Made by a program: the position numbers and the translations under genes | NCBI GenBank assembly: GCA_015061945.1 | Contig: SUVP01000001.1 | Coordinates: forward strand, 1 to 64,000 | DNA length: 64,000 nucleotides | Direction: 5' to 3' | DNA from: Opitutales bacterium | Lineage (GTDB): Bacteria > Verrucomicrobiota > Verrucomicrobiia > Opitutales > Intestinicryptomonadaceae | Notes under the pieces: model-generated | Told to the model about the DNA's origin: nothing | Database searches by the model: none | The model's input: the letters and a program-made list of their open reading frames with translations, nothing else | Shown: in pieces, positions 52,960-62,116 of the stretch | Position numbering within the stretch: position 1 is the stretch's first letter | Layout: each line of letters starts with the position of its first letter

Positions 52960-55182
52960 ATGAAATTATACAAAACACTCGCAACATTTGCACTACTTGC
53001 CCCATTGACGCTATTAGCCCACTGGGTAAACACAACATCAGGTGAAGGTGCAAAACCAAATAAAGACAAATACGCATGTGCGTTGATTTCAAACGGAAGT
53101 CTATCGACGCAAATCGACAATTTAGGTGTACAAAAACAAGAAAGATATGTATCGTTTAAACCATCTGTTGCATGGCAAGGCAGAACATACGCTTACCCGA
53201 ACGCAACGCTCATTTCTTTCGGATATTTTGATACCGAACTTTCTGTCGCTGGCAAAAAACAAGACAAGCCAATCAAATGGGAACAATCGCTCAATAACAA
53301 AGAAGCTTTCACTTCAAACAAAGTTGAATATCCCGACGCTACTATCGAAACAATCGCATTTGTGCCTATGCAATGCGATATGCTTGTTGTGAAGAAAATT
53401 ATCACGCCAAAAACAGAAAGTGATGTAGACTTCAACTTTATATATACATTCTCGCCCAGCACAAAAAATAAGCCTCGCGATTATGTTCAAACAATCGCAA
53501 ACGATATTTCTGCAAATTGTGCGACATTCTCGTACATCGCACTCGGACACATCGTTTACAAAGGCAAGATTTCAATTTTGACCGACGCTCCCTCTGCTCC
53601 AATTTTCAAAAATAAAGATGTTGCCGTTCTATCTTCAAAAGCAAAAGCATCGCCGACAAATCCATTAGAAATTACATATTTCATCACTTTTAGCGACGAC
53701 TTCAAACTTGCAAAAAAACAACTCGGCAACGATAAAATTTTAGCACTCGCAAAAGAAAAAGGTTTCGACGGACTCATCGCCGATCACAAAGATGCGTGGG
53801 CAAAATATTGGGAAGGCTCGCATATCAACATTCCTAATAAAGAAATTGAAAAGACCTACTACACTGGTCTTTATCATCAACGTTGCAATTCAACGCAATG
53901 GTCGTTGCCTGTTGGTATCTTTGCCGACTCGCACTGGAACGGCAGATACTTTGCTTGGGACGAAGCTTTCAACGCAATGGCACTTGCTACAAGTGGCAAA
54001 TTTGACCACTCTTGCAAGCCATCAAACTTCAGAACTAAAACAATCCGACAAGCACTTTTCCGTGCAAACAAACCAAATAATATGAAACGTGCACACGGGG
54101 CTCGTTTCGTGTGGCAATCGCTTGAAGACGGCTTTGAAGGCGGTCGCGACGGCTTCTGGATTGACCACATCTTCCATATGTCGAACATAGTAATGGAAAC
54201 GTGGGGACACTATCTCTATTCAAATGACCTCGACTTCCTCAAGCACAATTACGAACTTATGGTTGAATGCTCCCTCTACTATACAAAAAATTATGTTTAT
54301 GAATTTGACGGAAAATTTATCGTCGGCAAATGTACAGACCTTGAACGTATGGGGCCTGCAAAAGAAAATCCATTTATGACAGCTTGCGGTGTTATTTACG
54401 CACTCGAAAAAACTGCCCAAGCATCGAAAATATTGGGAGTTGACGAAGACCTCGCAAAAGAATTTTTACGCATTGCTGAAGGTTTGCGTAAAAACTTGCC
54501 AAACGATGGCGAAAAATACGTTCCATACCCGACAAGCAAAGACTACTCTATCGGTAGTGTCGGTGGATACTATCCATATTTGACAATCAAAGAAGGCGAT
54601 AAACTCGGCGAAAAAGCTGTTTACGACTTCCACAAAAATATCCATAAGGGTGGCAATATGTACGCAATGGGTAAAGGCGTAAATGCATGGTACGCTGGCT
54701 GGATGTCCTCTGCACTCGTACAATTCAACGACAAAGAAAATCCAGCAAAACTCCTCGATGGTGCCGCAAAAGAAACTGGTGCTTTCTACGACACATACGA
54801 AATTAACGAACCACAAAACAAAGCTCAACGTTGCCCATGGTTCTCAACTGGCTCTGGCAACTACGTCTATGCCGTAAACCAAATGCTCCTCCGACCAAAA
54901 GAAAATGGCGAAATTATGGTCTGCACATCAATTCCAGACTCGTGGAATGACCTCGATTTCAACTTGCCGTCTCATGCGGGATTGTGGGTAAATTGCAATA
55001 TCAAAAACGGCAAGCTTGTTTCGATTTCTCTCGACGCTAAAGGATTCGGCAAAGATGGCGACAAACGCACACTCGTTATCCCAGAACGCTTTGTTGAGAA
55101 AGATAAAATTATCGGCAAGTGGACACAAGCAAACGGCTATTATTACATCGAAGCTCAAGCTGGCAAAAAATTCTACAAATAA
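52960..55182 (+). CDS. Secreted six-hairpin glycosidase superfamily protein (copy 1)
   Basis: This 740-residue protein has a signal peptide (MKLYKTLATFALLAPLTLLA). An N-terminal beta-sandwich (about 25-270) is followed by an (alpha/alpha)6 barrel with YYTGLYHQRCNSTQWSLPVG, then HWNGRYFAWDEAFNAMALATSG and WYAGWMSSALVQFND, and a C-terminal beta cap. This is the architecture of inverting GH15/63/65/95-type clans, but I cannot assign a family. Acidic residues in WDEAFN and EINEPQNK are catalytic candidates. It is highly similar to the next gene and divergent from the GH10 operon, so a role in hemicellulose use is likely by context. Confidence 0.72.
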   Translation: MKLYKTLATFALLAPLTLLAHWVNTTSGEGAKPNKDKYACALISNGSLSTQIDNLGVQKQERYVSFKPSVAWQGRTYAYPNATLISFGYFDTELSVAGKKQDKPIKWEQSLNNKEAFTSNKVEYPDATIETIAFVPMQCDMLVVKKIITPKTESDVDFNFIYTFSPSTKNKPRDYVQTIANDISANCATFSYIALGHIVYKGKISILTDAPSAPIFKNKDVAVLSSKAKASPTNPLEITYFITFSDDFKLAKKQLGNDKILALAKEKGFDGLIADHKDAWAKYWEGSHINIPNKEIEKTYYTGLYHQRCNSTQWSLPVGIFADSHWNGRYFAWDEAFNAMALATSGKFDHSCKPSNFRTKTIRQALFRANKPNNMKRAHGARFVWQSLEDGFEGGRDGFWIDHIFHMSNIVMETWGHYLYSNDLDFLKHNYELMVECSLYYTKNYVYEFDGKFIVGKCTDLERMGPAKENPFMTACGVIYALEKTAQASKILGVDEDLAKEFLRIAEGLRKNLPNDGEKYVPYPTSKDYSIGSVGGYYPYLTIKEGDKLGEKAVYDFHKNIHKGGNMYAMGKGVNAWYAGWMSSALVQFNDKENPAKLLDGAAKETGAFYDTYEINEPQNKAQRCPWFSTGSGNYVYAVNQMLLRPKENGEIMVCTSIPDSWNDLDFNLPSHAGLWVNCNIKNGKLVSISLDAKGFGKDGDKRTLVIPERFVEKDKIIGKWTQANGYYYIEAQAGKKFYK

Positions 55183-55198
55183 AAAAATCATACAATAC

Positions 55199-55235
55199 AA
55201 AACGCCGAAGAATAAAATTTTTTCGGCGTTTTTTT
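55199..55235 (+). terminator. Intrinsic terminator between the two six-hairpin genes
   Basis: AAAACGCCGAA (55199-55209) pairs with TTCGGCGTTTT (55222-55232) and is followed by more T, so the second copy probably has its own promoter. Confidence 0.85.
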
Positions 55236-55307
55236 GTGGTTGCAATGATATATGAGTGTGTGCTATTTTTTTTGCTTAACACACAACTAATATACAAAGG
55301 ATTAATT

Positions 55308-57524
55308 ATGAAAAAATATCTGATGATAGTAGCATTATTTGCAGTGTCGCCATTGTTCGCACACTGGGTTAATACTACTGGTGGCGAGGGCGATAATTAC
55401 GATAGAGGCAAATACGCATGTGCATTGATATCAAACGGAAGTATATCGACAACTATTGATAATCTCGGTGTACAAAAACCAAAACATTATGTATCTATAA
55501 GACCTTGCGTTGCTTGGGAAGGTCGCCGATATGGTGTGCCGACAGACACTCTTATCCCTTTCGGCAACTTTGATACAGAACTTACAGTTGCGGGCAAAAA
55601 ACAAGACAAACCTATCAAATGGGAGCAATCTCTCAACAATAAAGAAGCTTTCACTTCAAATAAAGTTGAGTACGCAGACGCAACTATCGAAACTATCGCA
55701 TTTGTGCCAATGCAACACGATATGCTTGTTGTAAAGAAAATCATCACTCCAAAAACAGAAGCAGTTGTTGATTTCAATTTTGTTTACAATTTCTACAACT
55801 ATTCGAGACAAAAGAAAACAGACAGAGTATTCATAAAAGATAAAATCATTGCTCCAAACAAAGCAACTTTTGAATACTTTGCAATCGGACACAAAGACTA
55901 CAATGGTATGGTAAGTATTTCATCTGATACTCCATCGGCTCCGATTTTCACTGATGAAAAAATCGCAAAACTCGCATCGAGTGCAAAAGCATCGCCCGCA
56001 AAACCCCTTGAAATCACATATTTCATAACCTTTGCCGACGACTTTGGCAAACGCAACTACAAGAAAGTAGACGCTAAATTGCAAGACGTTGTTAAGTCAA
56101 AAGGCTTTGATGGTCTCATCGCTGACCACAAAGAAGGTTGGGCAAAATATTGGGAAGGCTCGCATATCAATATTCCGAACAAGGAAATTGAAAAGACTTA
56201 CTACACTGGGCTTTATCATCAACGTTGCAATACTACACAATGGTCGTTGCCTGTTGGCGTTTTTGCCGACTCACACTGGAATGGTCGATTCTTTGGTTGG
56301 GACGAAGCTTTCAACGCAATGGCACTCGCTACAAGTGGTAAGTTTGAACAATCGCGAAAGCCATCAGACTATCGTCTGAGAACGCTCAATGGTGCAATCT
56401 GGCGTGCAAACAAAGGCAACGACAACAAACGCAAATGTGGTTGCCGTTATTCATGGGAAGCTCTCGAAGACGGACACGAAGGCTCACCTCTTGGCTACTG
56501 GATTGAACACATCTTCCATATGTCAAATATGGTAATGGAAACGTGGGGACACTATCTCTACACTAACGACAAAAAATTCCTCAAAGATTGCTACGAACTC
56601 TTTGTTGAATCGTCGCTCTATTACATCAAAAATCACGTTTACGAAAACAATGGCAAGTACACAATTGGCAAATGTACTGACCTTGAACGTATGGGACCTG
56701 CAAAAGAAAATCCTTTTATGACATCGTGTGGTGTTATCTACACTCTCGAAAAAACTGCCGATGCATCTGATATTTTAGGCGTTGAACAAGACTTCGCAAA
56801 AGAATGCCGTCGTATCGCAAGCGAACTTCGTAAGACACTTCCAAACGATGGCGAAAAATATGTTCCATATCCGACAAGCAAAGACTACTCTATCGGTAGT
56901 GTCGGTGGATATTACCCATATTTGACAATCAAAGAAGGCGATAAGCTCGGCGAAAAAGCTGTTTACGACTTCCACAAAAACATCCACTTGGGTGGAAATA
57001 TGTATAATGAAGGTAAAGGCGTAAACGCATGGTACGCTGGCTGGATGTCCTCTGCACTCGTACAATTCAACGACAAAGAAAATCCAGCAAAACTCCTCGA
57101 CGGTGCCGCAAAAGAAACTGGATCTTTCTACGACACATATGAAATCAACGAACCACAAAACAAAGTACAACGTTGCCCATGGTTCTCAACTGGCTCTGGC
57201 AATTATGTCTATGCTGTAAACCAAATGCTTCTCCGACCAAAAGAAAATGGCGAAATTATGGTTTGCTCGTCTATCCCTGACTCGTGGAATGATGTCGACT
57301 TCAATTTGCCATCATTTGGTGGATTATGGGTAAATGCTAACATCAAAAATGGTAAGCTTGTTTCGATTTCTCTCGATGCAAAAGGATTTGGCAAAGATGG
57401 CGACAAACGCACAGTTGTCATCCCAGAACGCTTTGTTGAGAAAGACAAAATCATCGGCAAATGGTCTCAAGCTAACGGATATTATCGCATTGAAGCCGAA
57501 GCTGGTAAAAAGTTCTACAAATAG
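55308..57524 (+). CDS. Secreted six-hairpin glycosidase superfamily protein (copy 2)
   Basis: This 738-residue paralog of the preceding gene has the signal peptide MKKYLMIVALFAVSPLFA and the same domain order and key segments (YYTGLYHQRCNTTQWSLPVG, WDEAFNAMALATSG, EINEPQNK). I chose ATG at 55308 because it has a good ribosome-binding site (AAAGGA) and directly starts the signal peptide; the open frame upstream runs through the terminator. A TTAACACACAACTA box lies upstream of both copies, so the leader was duplicated as well. The region after KPSDYRLRTLNGAIWRANKG differs most from copy 1 and may set specificity. Confidence 0.72.
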   Translation: MKKYLMIVALFAVSPLFAHWVNTTGGEGDNYDRGKYACALISNGSISTTIDNLGVQKPKHYVSIRPCVAWEGRRYGVPTDTLIPFGNFDTELTVAGKKQDKPIKWEQSLNNKEAFTSNKVEYADATIETIAFVPMQHDMLVVKKIITPKTEAVVDFNFVYNFYNYSRQKKTDRVFIKDKIIAPNKATFEYFAIGHKDYNGMVSISSDTPSAPIFTDEKIAKLASSAKASPAKPLEITYFITFADDFGKRNYKKVDAKLQDVVKSKGFDGLIADHKEGWAKYWEGSHINIPNKEIEKTYYTGLYHQRCNTTQWSLPVGVFADSHWNGRFFGWDEAFNAMALATSGKFEQSRKPSDYRLRTLNGAIWRANKGNDNKRKCGCRYSWEALEDGHEGSPLGYWIEHIFHMSNMVMETWGHYLYTNDKKFLKDCYELFVESSLYYIKNHVYENNGKYTIGKCTDLERMGPAKENPFMTSCGVIYTLEKTADASDILGVEQDFAKECRRIASELRKTLPNDGEKYVPYPTSKDYSIGSVGGYYPYLTIKEGDKLGEKAVYDFHKNIHLGGNMYNEGKGVNAWYAGWMSSALVQFNDKENPAKLLDGAAKETGSFYDTYEINEPQNKVQRCPWFSTGSGNYVYAVNQMLLRPKENGEIMVCSSIPDSWNDVDFNLPSFGGLWVNANIKNGKLVSISLDAKGFGKDGDKRTVVIPERFVEKDKIIGKWSQANGYYRIEAEAGKKFYK

Positions 57525-57541
57525 AATTACGTCGTAAAAAC

Positions 57542-57578
57542 AAAAACGCCAACGGACAAAATCCATTGGCGTTTTTTT
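57542..57578. terminator. Bidirectional terminator between six-hairpin copy 2 and GH10 copy 5
   Basis: AAAAACGCCAA (57542-57552) pairs with TTGGCGTTTTT (57566-57576), with inner GGA/TCC pairing and T runs on both strands. Confidence 0.88.
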
Positions 57579-57592
57579 GTGCAAAATAAAAA

Positions 57593-59197
57593 CTATTTTA
57601 CATAAATGAATTTGAATTGCTCTTTGCCTTGAGCGTCTGTCCAAGCGATGCGATATTTACCCTTGAAGCCTCTGAATTTAATATTTCCGTCGGCGTCAGG
57701 GAGTAATTCCAAATTAGTTTTCCATTCTTTGTTGATAAGATTATTCAACGCATAATAAGCTGGCTTGGGATTCATCGAACGGCTGAAAAGCCCAGAAATA
57801 GAGGGTTCGCCCAGTGCGCCACAATCATCAACAACGTTCCACCAAGTTACGCCCATTACGAGTTTTTGACTAAACCACATTCTGTAAAGATTGCGAGTTA
57901 TCACAGCTTGAATCATCTTACCTTTTGGAGTGTCGTCTGGTGCAGAAATTGTAATTTCGCTCATATGGATTGGTTTGTTGACACGTTCCATAATCTTAAA
58001 ATCTTTCCACATTTGCTCGGGCAAAAGCTTGTTGTAGTGGATTGCTTTGCGAGGGTTTTCGTTTACAATACCATTTGCAATTTCAAACGTTGTCTGCGGA
58101 TAGAATAAGTGCATCTGCCAACCGACAATATCGATTTTGCAACCACGGTTGAGCAAGTCTTCAACTTGGTCATCGTATTTATCCATAAATGGAGGTCCAT
58201 ATGGATTGTCGTTGATATTTAATTTTACACTTTTTGGAAAAACCTTTTGTGCCTTTTGGAAACTTTTGAAAGTGTAATCGGCTGGCATCAATCGATAGCG
58301 ACGGTAGTGCTTGCAGAACTTACCATCTGGGTTCATCGCACCATCAACATATTCTTCCAAGCTTTCGTTTACAACGTCCCAACTATCAACTTTATCGCCG
58401 TAATAATTTCCCAAATACTCGATACGCTTTTCAAACAACTTCAACATATTGTCGCCAAGTTTTGGGAACTCTTTATCGAGTTGTTCGACTGGCATTTTAT
58501 CGAATTTGCGAGTGAATTTTTCGGCTTTATGCTTCACACCTTTTTTGAGATTTTCAGAGACAATCTCGCTAAAGCGTGCTTTTTCGTCTCCCTCAAGGCA
58601 AACATCGTAAAGCCAATCGGGGACACTATACGAGCGATTTCCCCAAATGATAGCATGCCCGTGAACACGGATACCCTGACTTTTGCAATAGTCGATTATA
58701 TCGTCAGTTGGTGGTCGGCGATAATGCATTTGTTCTTTTGGATTTTTACAATTATTCCAAAATTCTTGAGTGTCCCAATACTCAGTATTATGGCGTGGGC
58801 GATTTGGTTGCATCTCAAATTTGTTCCAATAGAATGCAACCGTTGCCGAGTTAAATAAAGTGCCATAAAGGCTCTTATATCTTGCGTTCAACGAGTAATC
58901 GCCAAGTTGATTATAATTGAATATGTGCGCACCAAAGATGAAGTCGTGCGTGATTTGCGAGACTTTAACTCTTGAATCTTTTGCAACACTACCAATATTG
59001 ATAACAGCATCTGCTTTACGATTTGCTTCGATATCGGCATCGATTTTCTTTTGGACGTCATCGTTCCAAATGTCCCAATACGCTTTCGACATCACAGCGT
59101 CTTTGTCTTCGCTGGCATTTCGAGGGATTTGCATATCGGCAAACAATGGCGACACAAATGATGTCGCCATAAGAAGTATTATATTAGATTTCTTCAT
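57593..59197 (-). CDS. GH10 family endo-beta-1,4-xylanase-like protein (copy 5)
   Basis: This 534-residue protein has the signal peptide MKKSNIILLMATSFVSPLFA. GH10 motifs are intact: IRVHGHAIIWG, acid/base WDVVNESLEEYVDG and nucleophile HMSEITISAPD. It resembles copy 1 more than copies 2-4 (same YNQLGD, PTDDIIDYCKSQG region). The start at 59197 lies 5 bp after the large GH2 stop; the longer frame would overlap that gene. It is the last gene of the minus-strand operon with GH2. Confidence 0.88.
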   Translation of the reverse strand: MKKSNIILLMATSFVSPLFADMQIPRNASEDKDAVMSKAYWDIWNDDVQKKIDADIEANRKADAVINIGSVAKDSRVKVSQITHDFIFGAHIFNYNQLGDYSLNARYKSLYGTLFNSATVAFYWNKFEMQPNRPRHNTEYWDTQEFWNNCKNPKEQMHYRRPPTDDIIDYCKSQGIRVHGHAIIWGNRSYSVPDWLYDVCLEGDEKARFSEIVSENLKKGVKHKAEKFTRKFDKMPVEQLDKEFPKLGDNMLKLFEKRIEYLGNYYGDKVDSWDVVNESLEEYVDGAMNPDGKFCKHYRRYRLMPADYTFKSFQKAQKVFPKSVKLNINDNPYGPPFMDKYDDQVEDLLNRGCKIDIVGWQMHLFYPQTTFEIANGIVNENPRKAIHYNKLLPEQMWKDFKIMERVNKPIHMSEITISAPDDTPKGKMIQAVITRNLYRMWFSQKLVMGVTWWNVVDDCGALGEPSISGLFSRSMNPKPAYYALNNLINKEWKTNLELLPDADGNIKFRGFKGKYRIAWTDAQGKEQFKFIYVK

Positions 59198-59202
59198 AAG
59201 AT

Positions 59203-62043
59203 TTATTTTTTCGAGTTCCAAGCTTCGACTTTAATTTCGCAAGGTGCATTACCCTTCTTCCAATACACGTTAAAGGACTTTGTAGTATTTGGCGGGAACC
59301 AGAAGAAGTTGTCGTCAGAATAATATTTTTCTGCACCATCAACTTTGATTTGAGTCATAAATGCAGGCACGTTTGAATTGTTTTTAATTTCTACAACCGC
59401 CTTACAATTTTCGCCATCGCAACTTTGCGAAACAATCTTTCTTTCAAGCTCTGCCTTTGGTGCCGACTTAACTGTCGGCTTAAGCCATGGACCAGCTTTG
59501 AGTGTCCACCAAGGATAGAAATGCTTGTATGGAATTGGGAAGTGTTCCAATTCTTTGTGAGACTTTGCCGACAATGCTCTTTTCAAACTACGCAAATTGT
59601 AAACCGAACTCGAGATTGTCTTGCCGTCCTCGTCGAAAAGGATTGCTTCGACAAAGAAGAAACGATCGATATAATCGGCTGGGATTGCATATTCGCCTGC
59701 TGAAATCTTTTTCAACGATGAACCTTCTGGGAATGATCCGACTTTAAAGTTGCGTGTTGATAGTTTTTCAAACTTGTCGTTATAGATATTTAGCACTGCA
59801 GTTGTCTTCGAGTCAATCTTACCAAAGTTTGTGATAGAAAGCTCAAATGGAACGTTGTCGCCACCGCTCCAAATTATGCGAGGCATAAGAACTGCGATGT
59901 GTGTGTTTTCGTATGTTCTCTTGAGGAAGTAGTAAGGTGCAGTTGGTTGACCAAAGCCGTCAATCATCATAATTGCAGAGAAAGATGGCCACGAGCGTGT
60001 GAATACCCAAGGCAACAAACCAGCTGTAAACGGACTATTTGCCTGCATCTGTTCAGAGAAGATTTGGTAAAATTCGCCAGAGCCAACTTGTGTTGCTTCT
60101 GCAATAGAATCGAGCGTTGGCGAATTCATATCATCAATATGCGATGCACGGCTGAGCATTCTTGGAATACGGCTTGGGTTGTATTCCACAAAGTGATTCA
60201 TCAGTTGTGGATGTTTTGATGCGAACCATTTTTCGTACATTTTGCCAAGCTCGTTCAGCTCGTTTTTATCGGTAATAACCTTGCGAACATTGTCAGCGTT
60301 CATCACGCTATGAATACCAGTTTCAGAAATGAATGGAACATATTTGAATACTCGACCATACCAGCAAGGGTCCATATCAGGATAATTGTGAACATTGCCA
60401 GCGTCGGACGAGCTTCTTACAAATGGACGTGTATTATCGAAGAAATGGAGTGAACGTTCGAGAATGCCCATATATTGAGTATTGCCAGCTGACATTGGGT
60501 TGAAACCATTGCCACCACACCAAATTGCCATTGCTGGATTATTACGCAAACGGAAGATGTTAAGCATTACCTGTTCTTCCCATTTATTGTATGGGCGAAG
60601 TGGAAGGTCTTGGTGCCAAAGGGTGAAGTCTTGCCAAACCATAATACCATATTCGGCACAGATATCGTAGAACGAATCTTTTTCAAAAGGTCCGCCACCC
60701 CATACACGCAACATTTGGATATTACTATTTTTTGCCATATCCAAAAGCCAACGATATTTTTCTTCGTCAAGGTCTGCAAGACAGTCTGGAACCATCCAGT
60801 TTGCACCTTTAATGAAGAGGTCTTTACCATTTACAGAATATTGCCAATCGTCCCAACGTTCAAGCACACGTGGACCCATTGTTGGGCGACGTTCTATCTT
60901 ACGAATACCTGTCTTAAATTTTACAGTGTCTTCAACTGCACCATTCTTCAAGAGTGTGAGAGTTGCGTCGTATAAGTGAGCCTCGCCCATTCCAACTGGC
61001 CACCACAATTTTGCATTTTCAACTTCAAAATCGGTCTTAAACCAGTTGCGATTTTCGTAAAGTTGCAATGCCATACGCTTTTTAAATGCTACGCCCGATT
61101 TATCAGCCAAAGCAATTTCAACTTCGTATCTATCCGACAACGCTTTCATATCACGTTCAGATGTTCCACGATATGTGATTGTATTTTTCCATAGATGAGT
61201 CTTTGTTTTTGCCGAGCTTGTATTTGCCATAATCTCAAGCTCAAGAGTCATCGTAGCATTATTGCCATTGAGTTTCTTTGTGTAAAGGAATGGTCTTTCA
61301 AGGTGTACGTCAGGGAGAATTTCTAATCTGACATCATCCCACATACCGAGTGTAAAGTATGGTTCTGTACCCAAACCTGCACCCATTGCCGCTGGACGAA
61401 TAATCTTATTGGGCTTTTGGTAATCAAAATTTTTTCTATCTCCTTTGTGAGCACATTGCACTTCAACAACAAGTTCATTTTCCCCAGCTTTGAGAACATT
61501 GCCAACATCAAAGAGTGGACCACCATTCATACCTTGGTGTTCGCCCAAAAGCTTTCCATTGAGCCATACACGAGTGAAATAGTCGACTGCTTCAAAATAA
61601 AGAGTTGAATTTTTTGTTGGTGCAACAGCTGGTGTAAACTTCTTTTTATAGTACCAAATTTTCTTTTCGAGAGGTTCGTAAAGTTTTGAATTCATCCCGA
61701 CGTATGGATTAGGGAGCTTTCCTGCCTTGAAGTGTGCCATTTGCACAGATGTTGGCTTGCGAACTAAAATCCAATCAGCCGAAGTTGGAATTTCAGCAGG
61801 TGAATCAAATTTTTTGTCGAAGCCAGCTAACTGCCAATCGTCAGAAAGATTAGCACACGATACTTTGGCGTGTTTTACTGGATAATATCCGTTGTAATCA
61901 CCTTTTTCCAAATATATATCAGCAATAGCCGATGACCCCGCCTTTGAGACTGCGTTTTCTATATCTGTATATGGTTTTTTATTTTTCCCAGCACATGAAA
62001 GTGCTACAATCAATGATAGTAAGCATATATATGTTCGTTTCAT
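59203..62043 (-). CDS. Large secreted GH2 family protein (beta-mannosidase-like) lacking the usual acid/base Glu
   Basis: This 946-residue protein has a signal peptide with a possible lipobox (LIVALSCAGK). Domains are a jelly-roll (about 70-230: TLYFEAVDYFTRVWLNGKLLGEHQG), an Ig-like domain, and a TIM barrel with LRVWGGGPFEKDSFYDICAEYGIMVWQDF, as in beta-mannosidases and CsxA-type exo-glucosaminidases. At the acid/base position the usual WCGNNE (or GSD) reads WCGGNG (Gly513). The nucleophile Glu574 is kept in FISETGIHSV. The catalytic competence is therefore uncertain. The C-terminal beta domains are complete. It is the upstream partner of GH10 copy 5. Confidence 0.82.
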   Translation of the reverse strand: MKRTYICLLSLIVALSCAGKNKKPYTDIENAVSKAGSSAIADIYLEKGDYNGYYPVKHAKVSCANLSDDWQLAGFDKKFDSPAEIPTSADWILVRKPTSVQMAHFKAGKLPNPYVGMNSKLYEPLEKKIWYYKKKFTPAVAPTKNSTLYFEAVDYFTRVWLNGKLLGEHQGMNGGPLFDVGNVLKAGENELVVEVQCAHKGDRKNFDYQKPNKIIRPAAMGAGLGTEPYFTLGMWDDVRLEILPDVHLERPFLYTKKLNGNNATMTLELEIMANTSSAKTKTHLWKNTITYRGTSERDMKALSDRYEVEIALADKSGVAFKKRMALQLYENRNWFKTDFEVENAKLWWPVGMGEAHLYDATLTLLKNGAVEDTVKFKTGIRKIERRPTMGPRVLERWDDWQYSVNGKDLFIKGANWMVPDCLADLDEEKYRWLLDMAKNSNIQMLRVWGGGPFEKDSFYDICAEYGIMVWQDFTLWHQDLPLRPYNKWEEQVMLNIFRLRNNPAMAIWCGGNGFNPMSAGNTQYMGILERSLHFFDNTRPFVRSSSDAGNVHNYPDMDPCWYGRVFKYVPFISETGIHSVMNADNVRKVITDKNELNELGKMYEKWFASKHPQLMNHFVEYNPSRIPRMLSRASHIDDMNSPTLDSIAEATQVGSGEFYQIFSEQMQANSPFTAGLLPWVFTRSWPSFSAIMMIDGFGQPTAPYYFLKRTYENTHIAVLMPRIIWSGGDNVPFELSITNFGKIDSKTTAVLNIYNDKFEKLSTRNFKVGSFPEGSSLKKISAGEYAIPADYIDRFFFVEAILFDEDGKTISSSVYNLRSLKRALSAKSHKELEHFPIPYKHFYPWWTLKAGPWLKPTVKSAPKAELERKIVSQSCDGENCKAVVEIKNNSNVPAFMTQIKVDGAEKYYSDDNFFWFPPNTTKSFNVYWKKGNAPCEIKVEAWNSKK

Positions 62044-62101
62044 AATAGGAAATTATCTTCCAAATACAAAACGTACTCAACAAAAAAATCACATAAAAAA
62101 T

Positions 62102-62112
62102 TAAACTGTTTA
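62102..62112. promoter_or_regulatory. LacI-type operator candidate TAAACTGTTTA (second copy)
   Basis: This perfect palindrome is identical to the one at 52883-52893, including the flanking T and CC. It is located 59 bp upstream of the large GH2 start, in the gap after the ThuA-like gene. Confidence 0.5.
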
Positions 62113-62116
62113 CCAA

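Noticed and set aside
55119-55307. N-terminal extension of the second six-hairpin protein
   Set aside because: The frame passes through the end of the previous gene and its terminator; ATG at 55308 has a ribosome-binding site and starts a normal signal peptide.
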